Origin: CAYWBI01 sp964456445
GTDB taxonomy: Bacteria > Calditrichota > Calditrichia > Calditrichales > J004
Direction of reading: 5' to 3'
NCBI GenBank assembly: GCA_964456445.1
Contig: CAYWBI010000092.1
Location: 1 to 15,263, forward strand
DNA: 15,263 nucleotides
Part shown: positions 1-8,020 of the stretch, piece after piece
Layout of the letters: every line of letters begins with the position of its first letter
Position numbering within the stretch: position 1 is the first letter of the stretch
The notes under the pieces: model-generated
What the model saw: the letters and a program-made list of their open reading frames with translations, nothing else
The model's database searches: none
What the model was told of the DNA's origin: nothing
Made by a program: the position numbers and the translations under genes

Positions 1-341
1 TTATTTTGGGTTGCAAGTATTGAACAATTTGCCCTTTTTTAAACGTATGTTTCTCTATTATAAAAATAGAGAGTGAAAATATCCATACATATCTTTTAGT
101 TTTTGCTTCCTGTAAAGCCTGCTGCCCATCGTGCACAATACGAAGAGCGGTTTGATGGATATCCCGCAAGGCATCCGCGATTCCGCCGGAGGTGATCGGT
201 CTTTCGCCCGCCGCACGGCTGTTCCACCATAGCGGCCCCAGGGGGCTTTGGGCTGGCTGGGATGGGAAATTAGCGAAGCGAAAATTCGGAAAATATGAGG
301 CAGTCCAGGCTTGTATCTTTTAACTCCCTTGGAATATGTGG
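1..341. other. Gene-poor left edge with GC-rich stretch
   Basis: There is no convincing gene here. Bases 1-110 are AT-rich, and about 120-270 are clearly more GC-rich. On the minus strand a frame stays open from the TAA at 320-322 to the window edge (about 106 codons). It contains no ATG; a GTG lies near 139. It reads partly protein-like, for example PLGPLWWNSRAAGERP followed by TSGGIADALRDI. It lies downstream of the SDR gene on the same strand. It could be the start of a gene running off the window, a decayed gene, or chance in GC-rich DNA. I do not recognise the translation. Confidence 0.3.
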
Positions 342-1250
342 TCAGCCGGAAGGGCTATGCAATAAATCCTGCAGGGCTGTTTTTAGCTGTGGATAATAAA
401 ATTGGTATCCTGCCGATAACAGCTCTGCCGGTTCTACCCGTTGGCTGGCAAGCACAGCCTGCGCCATTTCACCAAGCGCCACTCTCAAGGCTACTTCCGG
501 TACCGGGAAAAAGGCGGGACGCCGGAGAACCCCGGCAAGCGTTTTAGTAAACCCGCGGTTTGTTACAATACCGGGTGAGACGGCATTTATTGGCCCCTCA
601 AGCGCGTCATTTTCGAGAACAAACAGGATCAATCGGGCAACGTCATCAATATGAATCCAGGGAAACCATTGCCTGCCCGAGGCGAGTCTTCCGCCAAGAC
701 CCAGTTTAAATGGTAACACCATTTTTGGCAGGGCCCCGCCCCCGGCCGCAAGGACCACGCCGGTGCGTAATGCAACCGTTCGGATTTCATATTGCCGGGC
801 TTTAAAGGCCTGCTCCTCCAAGCCTACACAAACCGAGGCCAAAAAATCATGACCCGGCGGACTGGCTTCATCAAGAATTTTATCCCCGGCAGGGCCATAA
901 TAACCAACAGCGGAGCCGGTAATAAACACACGCGGTGTATTATCCATTCGGCTAAAGGCCTGTACAATCTTACGGTTGGTTAGCACCCTGGAATCCAAAA
1001 TCTGCTGTTTACGTTTTTTTGTCCAGCGCCCCTTGCTAATATTGGCGCCGGACAAATTTACAACGGCATCGATCCCGGCAAATAAAGCCCTATCCGCATC
1101 CCCTTGTTCCGGGTTCCATACCCGGTATTCGATATTGGTATGGGGCAGGGGTTGTCTTGAGATAATAAGCGCTTCATGGCCGTTATTTTGCAATACCTTT
1201 GTAAGGGCCGTCCCAATCAGACCCGTTCCTCCAAGAATGGCTGTCTTCAT
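342..1250 (-). CDS. TIGR01777 family SDR epimerase/oxidoreductase (YfcH-like)
   Basis: This is a 302-residue extended short-chain dehydrogenase of the TIGR01777 group, which includes E. coli YfcH and human SDR39U1. The N-terminal Rossmann motif GGTGLIG (residues 7-13) binds NAD(P)H. Family blocks follow in order: VNLSGANI (about 64-71), the K/R-rich RWTKKRKQQILDSRV stretch, SAVGYYG (113-119), RTGVVL with a glycine run (162-172), QWFPWIH.DD (194-203) and a C-terminal SQRVEP block (269-274). The length matches the family. The substrate is unknown even for well-studied members. The protein is probably cytosolic, since no signal peptide or membrane segment is seen. The ATG has an AAAGG-type Shine-Dalgarno about six bases upstream. 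The gene diverges from the TMEM175-like gene across a 200-bp region. Confidence 0.93.
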   Translation of the reverse strand: MKTAILGGTGLIGTALTKVLQNNGHEALIISRQPLPHTNIEYRVWNPEQGDADRALFAGIDAVVNLSGANISKGRWTKKRKQQILDSRVLTNRKIVQAFSRMDNTPRVFITGSAVGYYGPAGDKILDEASPPGHDFLASVCVGLEEQAFKARQYEIRTVALRTGVVLAAGGGALPKMVLPFKLGLGGRLASGRQWFPWIHIDDVARLILFVLENDALEGPINAVSPGIVTNRGFTKTLAGVLRRPAFFPVPEVALRVALGEMAQAVLASQRVEPAELLSAGYQFYYPQLKTALQDLLHSPSG

Positions 1251-1305
1251 CTGTTGCCTTTATTAAATACGATGTTTATTTCATGTAATATATAGCCCGG
1301 GGCAA

Positions 1306-1329
1306 TTATAAGAAATTTTACTCTTATAG
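1306..1329. repeat. Inverted repeat in the divergent intergenic region
   Basis: TATAAG (1307-1312) and CTTATA (1323-1328) form six-base arms around a ten-base spacer, between the divergent SDR and TMEM175-like genes. The arms are AT-only apart from one G/C each. It could be a regulator site, a pair of opposed -10-like elements, or chance in AT-rich DNA. Confidence 0.25.
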
Positions 1330-1399
1330 AAATCCAATAAAAATACCGCTGGGCGTACATCTACATAAAATAAATATATTTGCTTTTAAATGGCAGAAT

Positions 1400-1429
1400 T
1401 TGATAACTAAGAAACTTAAACAATACAGT
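1400..1429 (+). promoter_or_regulatory. Candidate promoter for the TMEM175-like gene
   Basis: TTGATA at 1400-1405 matches five of six bases of the sigma-70 -35 consensus. TACAGT at 1424-1429, 18 bases downstream, matches four of six at -10. It lies about 20 bases before the ATG at 1451, which would give a short leader carrying the AAAAGGA ribosome site (1437-1443). Many FCB-group bacteria use a different -10/-33 promoter, so this is tentative. Confidence 0.25.
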
Positions 1430-1450
1430 TCCCGATAAAAGGATATTATA

Positions 1451-2026
1451 ATGAGCAAAGGCCGGGTGGAAGCATTTAGTGACGGTGTTCTGGCGATCAT
1501 CATCACGATTATGGTATTGGAGTTAAAAACACCGAATGGAACGGACATCGAAGCCCTGACTGCAAAGCTACCGATTCTGTTCAGCTACATTTTTAGTTTT
1601 ATTATGCTGGGAACATATTGGAACAATCATCATCATCTTTTTCAGATCGCCAAAAAAATAAATGGAAAAATGCTATGGGCCAACCTGCATTTATTGTTTT
1701 GGCTTTCTTTGATACCGTTTACCACATCCTGGGTAGGTGAATATTATTTTGCCTCCCTGCCGGTGGCAAGTTATGGTTTTATCATGATTATGTCCGGTTT
1801 TGCCTACAACATTCTTCAGCGCTTAATTATTAATAGTCAACCGGACAACACAACCCTTAAAGCGGCTATTGGCGCCGATTGGAAAGGAAAATTATCCATT
1901 ATCCTTTTTATCAGCGGGACCGGTATTTCGTTTCTGAATACCTGGATTGCCATAGTCCTCTATGTGTTTGTGCTGATTATGTGGTTTGTGCCCGATAAGC
2001 GGATCGAAAAAAGTCTTGCTTCGTGA
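1451..2026 (+). CDS. TMEM175/DUF1211 family membrane protein, putative K+ channel
   Basis: This 191-residue protein starts with the DUF1211/TMEM175 signature RVEAFSDGVLAI (residues 5-16). Its conserved arginine and FSD triad lie at R5 and F9-S10-D11, at the start of the first helix. About six hydrophobic segments follow, near 12-26, 41-58, 78-96, 105-125, 148-163 and 165-180, and a WNNHHHLF block (57-64) ends the second. This is the single-repeat bacterial form. Characterised bacterial members assemble as tetramers and conduct K+ with modest selectivity. Placement in the inner membrane and ion conduction are inferred from the family. AAAAGGA seven bases before the ATG supports the start. The gene is separated from the next gene by about 90 bp and has no obvious functional link to it. 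Confidence 0.9.
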   Translation: MSKGRVEAFSDGVLAIIITIMVLELKTPNGTDIEALTAKLPILFSYIFSFIMLGTYWNNHHHLFQIAKKINGKMLWANLHLLFWLSLIPFTTSWVGEYYFASLPVASYGFIMIMSGFAYNILQRLIINSQPDNTTLKAAIGADWKGKLSIILFISGTGISFLNTWIAIVLYVFVLIMWFVPDKRIEKSLAS

Positions 2027-2117
2027 GTGCCATAAGAATAATAAACGCATAATATTTGTCCGTCAATCGTATATGCGCGGTCATGTTTGGTGAAAATGAA
2101 ACAGGGGAGACCATATT

Positions 2118-3086
2118 GTGAAAGCTGCCGTAACCCTAAAACCCGGACCCCCGAATGTAATTAAAGTACAAAATTTGCCTAAACCTTTGGCTAAAGATGG
2201 ATGGGTTCGGATAAAAATCAAGGCATTTGGTTTGAACCGTTCCGAACTTTTTACCCGACAGGGTCATTCAGCAAACGTAAAGTTTCCAATTGTCCAGGGT
2301 ATTGAGTGTGTTGGTGTTGTGGATCAGGACCCCTCGGGAACTTTTGAAACCGGACAAAAGGTTGCCGCCATGATGGGCGAAATGGGCCGGGAGTTTAATG
2401 GTGGGTATGCTGAATATACATTGGTGCCTGTAAACATCGTATCAAAATTTGAAAGCAGCTTACCGTGGAGCATACTTGGCGCTGTCCCTGAAATGTTCCA
2501 AACGGTATCCGGTTCGCTTCATCAGGCCCTGGAAATAAAGAAAGGTGAAACCCTGCTTATTCGTGGCGGTACCTCTTCCATCGGGATGCTTGCCTGCCAG
2601 CTTGCCGGCCATTTAGGGGTCCGGGTGATATCAACCACGCGTAAACCGGAAAAGAAAAAATATCTTCTGGAGAACGGCGCCGATTATGTGTTGATAGACG
2701 ATGGCCATATCTCAAAAAATCTTCAATCCATAGTGCCCGGGGGCGTCGATAAAGTGTTGGAACTTATAGGGACAAAAACACTAAAAGATTCGCTCAGATG
2801 TATTTGCAGCAAGGGCATCGTCTGCATGACAGGCATCCTGGGCAATGAATGGACGATGCATGATTTTACCCCAATGGGTGATATCCCTTCGCTCGGCAGA
2901 TTAACCGTCTATATGGGGGATTCTCAAAATATAACATCAGACATGCTTCAGGAGTTTATCGACGCATTGCAGACAGGGGCCATAAAATTAAATATTGACA
3001 AAATCTTTTCACTTGATCAAATAGTTGAAGCACATCAATATATGGAAAGCAACCGGGCCAGCGGCAAGTTGGTTGTGTTGACCTGA
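2118..3086 (+). CDS. Zinc-independent MDR family alcohol dehydrogenase/quinone oxidoreductase-like protein
   Basis: This 322-residue medium-chain dehydrogenase/reductase has an N-terminal GroES-like domain (about 1-120) with FGLNRSELFTRQG (38-50) and GIECVGVV (61-68). A Rossmann domain follows with the nucleotide-binding loop GGTSSIG (150-156) and, after the second strand, STTRKPEKK, which suggests NADPH preference. The C-terminus SGKLVV (315-320) is typical of the family. The zinc-ligand cysteine/histidine pattern of classical alcohol dehydrogenases is not evident, so a zeta-crystallin/quinone-reductase type reaction is more likely. The substrate cannot be told. Translation appears to start at GTG 2118-2120, with AGGGGAGA at 2103-2110 as a strong ribosome site seven bases upstream. 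It is probably a cytosolic single-gene unit. Confidence 0.88.
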   Translation: MKAAVTLKPGPPNVIKVQNLPKPLAKDGWVRIKIKAFGLNRSELFTRQGHSANVKFPIVQGIECVGVVDQDPSGTFETGQKVAAMMGEMGREFNGGYAEYTLVPVNIVSKFESSLPWSILGAVPEMFQTVSGSLHQALEIKKGETLLIRGGTSSIGMLACQLAGHLGVRVISTTRKPEKKKYLLENGADYVLIDDGHISKNLQSIVPGGVDKVLELIGTKTLKDSLRCICSKGIVCMTGILGNEWTMHDFTPMGDIPSLGRLTVYMGDSQNITSDMLQEFIDALQTGAIKLNIDKIFSLDQIVEAHQYMESNRASGKLVVLT

Positions 3087-3149
3087 CTTTTTAGGATGTT
3101 TTAAAAAATACTTCTTCCTTTGTGGTGCACCCTGGAACTGTTTAAAGCC

Positions 3150-3179
3150 TCATTAAAATTTGCTTTGATATTTTAATGA
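3150..3179. repeat. Perfect 10-bp inverted repeat between the MDR and M28 peptidase genes
   Basis: TCATTAAAAT at 3150-3159 and its exact reverse complement ATTTTAATGA at 3170-3179 flank a ten-base spacer, so the arm centres are 20 bp (two helical turns) apart. It lies 64 bases after the MDR stop and about 90 bases before the peptidase ATG. It could be an operator for a dimeric regulator of the peptidase gene. As RNA it would be a weak AU-rich hairpin with no following U-run, so it is a poor intrinsic terminator. Confidence 0.5.
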
Positions 3180-3267
3180 TACGGGCTAATTTAGGCTTGT
3201 TGTTAATTCGCTGTAGAGATTCTGTTGCCATATCCGATCTCTTGACTCTAAATTAGATACCGCACTT

Positions 3268-4926
3268 ATGAATAGACTTCAGTTTTATCTTTTATTGGTA
3301 CTTTCAACCGGGTTTTTTATATCGGTATGTTTAGGGCAGCAGCCGGTTGCAGCCCATAGCGATTCCATTTCCGGATATGTCTCTTTTCTTGGCAGCGATG
3401 AATTGCGTGGCCGGGCAACGGGTTCGGCGGGTCTGGAAAAAGCCCGTGATTTTATCATCGGCCATTTGAAGATGTGGGGCCTGTCCGCCGGGGGCACAAA
3501 CGATGAGTATAAACAATTAATCCCGATGCATGGCAGCCGGGCTTTAGCCGGTTCCAGGCTGGTAATCCATCTCACTCCCGGACCGGACCGGAAATTAAAC
3601 CTTTGGGATGATTATATCCTTTTAAAATCCGGTGAACAAACCTATACCCCCTTACCGGTGCCGATCGTTTTTGTCGGTTTTGGGATCAACGCGCCTGAAT
3701 ATGATTATTATGATTATCAGAATCTTGACGTCGCCGGGAAAATGGTTGTGTTCTTTGACGGTGAACCCCTCTCCCGAAATGATCCCGGTTTTTTTATGGG
3801 GGCCGCACCTACCATTTACTCCACCCCCGAAGCCAAGATCCGCCTGGCGCTTTCCAGGGGGGCGGTGGGCAGTATCTTTCTACCAAACCCCTATCAGGAT
3901 ACGCAAGGCGCCACCCGTCGTTTTGCACATATCCGCCGGGAGTATGCCACCGAAGAAGTATCTTTGCCCGGACGGGTGACCGGTCACCTTGCCTTGTATC
4001 TCAACCCTCAAAAAACCGATTTGCTGCTAAAAGGCACAAATATTACTTATAAACAATTACAGCGGGAAGCTCTGAACAACCGCATCCGCCCAATGACCCT
4101 CAGGGCACGATTGACCTTTCATGGAAAATTTAATCAAAGGGAATTCAAATCCGCGAACATTATCGCACGTATAGAAGGCGCGGACCCTCAGTTAAAAAAA
4201 TCCTGCATCATTATTGGCGCGCATTATGATCATCTTGGGATTGGTGTGCCTGTCCGGGGGGATTCGATTTATAACGGGGTGTTGGATAACGCGATAGGCA
4301 GCGCTGTTTTGTTGGAACTGGCCCGCCTATATAAACAAAGGGGGTACCCCGCGCGGCGCAGCGTGCTTTTTATATGGTTTAGCGGGGAAGAAAAAGGGCT
4401 GCTCGGTTCCCGCTATTATGTAGAACACCCGCTTTTCCCTATTTCCCGGACCGCAGCCATGATCAATGTGGATGGCCTTGCCTTGTTAGACCGTTTTAAA
4501 AGTGTGATTGCCGTTGGCGGCAGCTATTCGGATTTAGGTGATATTTTAAATGATGTCCTGGCCGAGAACGGTTTGTCCCTGGATAAGATTCCATCATCGT
4601 ATATGGAGACAGAGGCTTTCTCCCGCTCCGATCAAATGTCTTTCGCCTCGGCGGGTATCCCTGCTATAAGCGTTATCGACGGTTTTATGTACCGTTCAAT
4701 AAGCCGCGGGGAAGCGCTGCGGTTAAATCAACAATGGCTCGATAAACGTTATCATACGCCTTTCGATGATCTTTCACAGCCCATGAATTTTGATGCAGCC
4801 GGGCAATATACAAATCTTATATATATACTGGTAAACCGCCTGGCAAATCTGCGCGATATGCCAAAGTGGAAAAAGGGTACGCCTTATATCCTGAAACGGA
4901 TGCAAAGCAAGGTGGAGCATCGATAG
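3268..4926 (+). CDS. Exported M28 family zinc metallopeptidase with PA-like domain
   Basis: This 552-residue protein has a signal peptide (hydrophobic core about 6-22, likely cut near GQQ). The region about 35-310 includes a PA-like insert near 130-250 (VPIVFVGFGI, then GKMVVFFDGEP). The peptidase core follows with all expected metal and catalytic residues of M28: H319 in GAHYDHLG, bridging D340 in LDNAIGSA, E374-E375 in SGEEKGLLGS, D402 in INVDG and H496 in RYHTPFDD. It should be a di-zinc aminopeptidase-type enzyme acting in the periplasm or outside the cell on peptides. Substrate specificity is not predictable. There is no T9SS tail, so export is probably Sec only. No Shine-Dalgarno is visible before the ATG, as is common in FCB-group bacteria. 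It stands 70-85 bp before the PstS-like gene in the same direction and could be cotranscribed with it. Confidence 0.92.
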   Translation: MNRLQFYLLLVLSTGFFISVCLGQQPVAAHSDSISGYVSFLGSDELRGRATGSAGLEKARDFIIGHLKMWGLSAGGTNDEYKQLIPMHGSRALAGSRLVIHLTPGPDRKLNLWDDYILLKSGEQTYTPLPVPIVFVGFGINAPEYDYYDYQNLDVAGKMVVFFDGEPLSRNDPGFFMGAAPTIYSTPEAKIRLALSRGAVGSIFLPNPYQDTQGATRRFAHIRREYATEEVSLPGRVTGHLALYLNPQKTDLLLKGTNITYKQLQREALNNRIRPMTLRARLTFHGKFNQREFKSANIIARIEGADPQLKKSCIIIGAHYDHLGIGVPVRGDSIYNGVLDNAIGSAVLLELARLYKQRGYPARRSVLFIWFSGEEKGLLGSRYYVEHPLFPISRTAAMINVDGLALLDRFKSVIAVGGSYSDLGDILNDVLAENGLSLDKIPSSYMETEAFSRSDQMSFASAGIPAISVIDGFMYRSISRGEALRLNQQWLDKRYHTPFDDLSQPMNFDAAGQYTNLIYILVNRLANLRDMPKWKKGTPYILKRMQSKVEHR

Positions 4927-4963
4927 AAACAGTCTAAATCACTTATGGAAGAGACCGTGGGCG

Positions 4964-4992
4964 CTCTTTATACGGGATCGACTCTTTATAAT
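4964..4992 (+). promoter_or_regulatory. Repeated CTCTTTATA and TATAAT box before the PstS-like gene
   Basis: CTCTTTATA occurs at 4964-4972 and again at 4982-4990. The second copy runs into a perfect TATAAT at 4987-4992, about 20 bases before the ATG. No -35 consensus sits at the right distance. A start at about 4999 would leave only a very short leader beginning at the ribosome site. It may be a promoter needing an activator, or chance. Confidence 0.25.
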
Positions 4993-4998
4993 CATTTT

Positions 4999-5005
4999 GA
5001 GGAAA
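4999..5005 (+). promoter_or_regulatory. Ribosome binding site fixing the PstS-like start
   Basis: GAGGAAA lies six bases before the ATG at 5012. An in-frame TTG at 4997 overlaps this site and would add five residues, but it has no ribosome site of its own. The ATG is therefore the better start. Confidence 0.65.
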
Positions 5006-5011
5006 GTTGAC

Positions 5012-5848
5012 ATGTCTGTTTTTATTAAGAAGTTTTTTGTTTCTCTGATCTTGATTATGCTGCTGCTGCTGTCGTGTCGTACTCCGCAGCATCAGAATAC
5101 GCATATCATCCGCATTAAAGGCTCGGACACAATGCTTATTTTGGTGCGCTCCTGGGCCGAAGCCTATATGACCCTTCATCCGGGCGTCTCCATTTATGTC
5201 GCCGGTGGAGGAAGTGCCTCGGGCATAAACGCCCTGATTGACGCCCGTGTGGACATTGCCATGGCCTCGCGTCTTATCCGTCCGCAGGAAGCAAGTAAAC
5301 TGGCACGTAAATATCGCAGCATCGGCATTTCCTTCCTTGTTGCGAAAGACGCCCTGAGCATATATTTAAACCCCGCAAACAAAATTGATTCATTAACACT
5401 TAAAGACATTGCCAATATTTTTAGCGGGAAGGTCAGACACTGGAAATCCGGTCCCGAAGAAGGAAAAATAATCTTGCCTGCCATCCGTCCGCGTAGTTCC
5501 GGTACCCATTTTTATATCCAGGAACATGTGTTGCCCGGGTCCGGGTATGGAGCGCAATGCCTCTCCTTTCTGACTACACGACAAATCACGGATTTTGTGG
5601 CCAGGCACCGTAACGCCATTGGCTATGGTGGCCGTGCATATGGCGATTCGCTTTTCCATGCCCCCGTTGATGGTGTGAGGCCCTCGCGCAAAAATGTTAT
5701 TAATGACCGTTATCCGCTTTCGCGTTATCTCTATTTTTATACCATTGATACCCCGGAGCCTCCGGCCCGGCACTTCATCGATTGGACCTTGTCCCCGGCA
5801 GGACAAAAAATAGTGGAAAAAATCGGCTATGTGCCTTTATGGGAATAA
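5012..5848 (+). CDS. PstS-like phosphate-binding lipoprotein
   Basis: From the ATG at 5012 this is a 278-residue substrate-binding protein of the PstS type (PBP-like superfamily). The N-terminus is a lipoprotein signal: positively charged start, hydrophobic run 9-20, then LLSC with the lipidation cysteine at 22. Phosphate-binding family motifs are visible: KGSDTM (36-41), a glycine-rich AGGGSASGI (64-72), DIAMASR (81-87), PRSSGTHFYI (160-169) and AIGYGG (202-207). SGT and GSDT loops bind the oxyanion in characterised PstS proteins. It would sit on the periplasmic face of a membrane and capture phosphate for an ABC importer. No pstC, pstA, pstB or phoU is next to it, so it is an orphan here. 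A PhoB/PhoR-type system lies about 2.2 kb downstream. Another oxyanion ligand is possible. Confidence 0.85.
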   Translation: MSVFIKKFFVSLILIMLLLLSCRTPQHQNTHIIRIKGSDTMLILVRSWAEAYMTLHPGVSIYVAGGGSASGINALIDARVDIAMASRLIRPQEASKLARKYRSIGISFLVAKDALSIYLNPANKIDSLTLKDIANIFSGKVRHWKSGPEEGKIILPAIRPRSSGTHFYIQEHVLPGSGYGAQCLSFLTTRQITDFVARHRNAIGYGGRAYGDSLFHAPVDGVRPSRKNVINDRYPLSRYLYFYTIDTPEPPARHFIDWTLSPAGQKIVEKIGYVPLWE

Positions 5849-5882
5849 CAGGTTCCTAACCGTTAAAACGAATAATTTGCCT

Positions 5883-5913
5883 TTGACACAATGATAGCAC
5901 CACGCGAAATAAT
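5883..5913 (+). promoter_or_regulatory. Candidate promoter for the T9SS cargo gene
   Basis: TTGACA at 5883-5888 is a perfect sigma-70 -35 hexamer. AAATAA or AATAAT at 5907-5913 is only a loose -10, with a spacer of 18-19 bases. It lies in the 164-bp gap after the PstS-like gene and would give a leader of about 90 bases. The spacer is long and the organism may use a different promoter type. Confidence 0.25.
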
Positions 5914-6012
5914 AATTCTTGAAAATTAAAGATTTTCTTGTATTTTTTACAGGTTATTATTTCTACATTTCTTTTGTTTTTTTGATGATCCGATTCAACC
6001 TCGGGAGGCGGT

Positions 6013-7773
6013 ATGCATCATCTTAAAAAATTTAAATACTGCATGCTTGCCCTGTTTTTTATTTTAAGTGGATTTATCTCTGCAAAAAATAAGCAAACGG
6101 GACAAACACTGGAAAAATCTGCCGGCATATCCGAATTGCCGACGTCCCGGACCCTGTGCAATATCAACAACTGGTCTTATTGGCTTTACAACGATGGGAC
6201 GTCCGCTATCGCGCCGGACGGTAAGGCCGGTGGTATTTATCCACGGGGCAAGGGCAATGTCGTCTATCGGGATGGCCTGGTTTGGGGTGCGTGGGTAAAC
6301 GGTAGAATACAGGTGGGCGGACAAACCTTTCGCACGGGAACACAACCGGTTAGCGATCATATATACCGTATTCGTCGGGATTGGATCAGCCTGACCTGCT
6401 CCGATGTTGTGCAGGAGGCAGAAGAGTTAAACCAGGTGCCTGTCTCGGCCGTAACCGACAGCATGTTGGAGCAGATACTGTTCGATTACCGGGATGATTG
6501 GAAAAACTGGCCGGTGGAGCAGGGAGCGCCCTATGTGGACGTGAACCAAAACGGTATTTATGATCCGGTGAGGGACAGGGATGGATATCCCAATGCTCAG
6601 TATGGCGATTATCCGGGGATAGACGGGGCCGACCAGGTGATTTGGTTTAAGGTCAACGATCTGGATGGAGTTTATACTTCTTCCTTGTATGGCAGCGATC
6701 CGTTGGGCATTGAATTGCAGGTAACAGTTTGGGCTTATAATAAGCCGGAGACGGAACTTGATCAGACGATCTTTAAGAAATATAAAATCAAAAACCTTAG
6801 CACGGATAAACCATTTAAGGAAATGTACCTGTCACAATGGATGGATACGGATTTGGGTTATTATGGGGATGACCTGGCTGGTTGTGATTCAGTCCTTAAT
6901 TGTACTTTTACATTTAACGGTGGTGAGGATAAAGACTTTTTGGCCTTGGGCCAACCCACACCGGCGATGGCCTACGTGTTGTTGCAGGGGCCCATCGTAG
7001 CTTCCGTTGGCGATTCGGCAATTTATGGCGACCAGTTTCTGCCGGGTTATAGAAATTTGCCAATGACATCCTTTACTTATTATGCAGCCGGAAGTACGGA
7101 ATATGATGATCCATCACTGGGTTCGTATCAGGGGGCGCTGGAATGGTATAATTTGCTGCGCGGGTATGAACCAACGGCGGACATTGATCACCCGATTTCT
7201 TTTCACCATCTGAACGCTGAACAATATGGGCAACCAACGAAATACCCGTTAAATGGCGATCCCGTCAAGGGAACCGGGGATGTAGATGGCAGGGACGGGA
7301 ATACGGTGCCTTCCTTTCGGCATATGGCCATGGTTAGCGGCCCCTTCGATCTTGCCCCGGGCGAAACTCAGGAGATGGTGGTTGCCCTGGTGGGCGGGCA
7401 AGGGACAGACTATTTGAATTCGGTTCAGATATTAAAAGGTAATATAAAAAACCTTTATAATAATTATGCGAACTTAACTATTTTGTTACCATCTTCGCCA
7501 ATGCCTGAAAAGTTTGAATTATTACAAAACTTTCCAAATCCTTTTAATGCGTTTACGCAGGTCCCTTACCGTCTGTCCAGCGCGGCGGATGTGGAGCTGA
7601 GTGTCTATAACCTGCTGGGGCAAAAAGTACGTACGCTGGTCAAAGAACGACAGGTGACCGGAACTTATGTGGTTTCCCTCAACGCATCTTCTCTTGCGAG
7701 CGGCGTCTATTTCTATCGGTTAAATGTGGATAAGGTTTTTGCTAAAACCAGAAAGCTCATTTTACTGAAGTAG
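6013..7773 (+). CDS. Large secreted protein with C-terminal T9SS type A/FlgD-like sorting domain
   Basis: This 586-residue exported protein has a Sec signal peptide with hydrophobic core 10-22, probably cut after ISA (about residue 24). The body (about 45-490) is tyrosine-, aspartate- and tryptophan-rich and of unknown function. It includes a calcium-loop-like DVNQNGIYDPVRDRDG (near 176-191) followed by ADQVIWFKVNDLD, blocks that recur in large surface proteins of Calditrichota/Ignavibacteria-like bacteria. Residues 497-586 form a C-terminal sorting domain with FPNPFN, VYNLLGQKVRTLV, SGVYFYRL and a basic, hydrophobic end KTRKLILLK. Such tails direct type IX secretion and are usually removed or anchored at the cell surface. 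GGGAGG at 6003-6008 is a strong ribosome site four bases before the ATG. It stands between the PstS-like gene and the PhoBR-type pair, but a role in phosphate metabolism is not shown. Confidence 0.85.
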   Translation: MHHLKKFKYCMLALFFILSGFISAKNKQTGQTLEKSAGISELPTSRTLCNINNWSYWLYNDGTSAIAPDGKAGGIYPRGKGNVVYRDGLVWGAWVNGRIQVGGQTFRTGTQPVSDHIYRIRRDWISLTCSDVVQEAEELNQVPVSAVTDSMLEQILFDYRDDWKNWPVEQGAPYVDVNQNGIYDPVRDRDGYPNAQYGDYPGIDGADQVIWFKVNDLDGVYTSSLYGSDPLGIELQVTVWAYNKPETELDQTIFKKYKIKNLSTDKPFKEMYLSQWMDTDLGYYGDDLAGCDSVLNCTFTFNGGEDKDFLALGQPTPAMAYVLLQGPIVASVGDSAIYGDQFLPGYRNLPMTSFTYYAAGSTEYDDPSLGSYQGALEWYNLLRGYEPTADIDHPISFHHLNAEQYGQPTKYPLNGDPVKGTGDVDGRDGNTVPSFRHMAMVSGPFDLAPGETQEMVVALVGGQGTDYLNSVQILKGNIKNLYNNYANLTILLPSSPMPEKFELLQNFPNPFNAFTQVPYRLSSAADVELSVYNLLGQKVRTLVKERQVTGTYVVSLNASSLASGVYFYRLNVDKVFAKTRKLILLK

Positions 7774-7968
7774 CTGGCTTGTTCTTGATTCTTGATGATA
7801 GGTTAGGTTCTATAGTCCGGAGATGGCAATAATTTTCGCTTTATAAAATAGTATATTCAAACCTTTAGCCTGCCCGTTTATGTCTATGTAATATGTGTGT
7901 AGTTTATTTTGGTAAGAAAGATACGCTTTTTTACATTGACTCAAATTGAAAAATATGCGGTATCTCTA

Positions 7969-8002
7969 TAAATACACACTTCCGGGAAACCGGGAGTATT
8001 TA
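7969..8002. repeat. Stem-loop with GAAA tetraloop
   Basis: TAAATAC (7969-7975) pairs with GTATTTA (7996-8002). Inside it, TTCCGG (7980-7985) pairs with CCGGGA (7990-7995, one G-U) and closes a GAAA tetraloop (7986-7989). ACAC at 7976-7979 is a bulge. An alternative eight-base inner stem pairs 7978-7985 with 7990-7997. No T-run follows on the plus strand, so it is not a standard terminator. It lies upstream of the likely regulator promoter and could be a 3' end structure of the upstream transcript. Confidence 0.45.
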
Positions 8003-8020
8003 GGATGTGTCAAAATTGCA

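Noticed and set aside
792..983. Plus-strand open frame inside the SDR gene
   Set aside because: It is antisense to a well-supported SDR gene and its translation has no family features.
4997..5011. TTG start for the PstS-like lipoprotein
   Set aside because: It overlaps the GAGGAAA ribosome site; the ATG at 5012 is correctly spaced and gives a normal lipoprotein signal.
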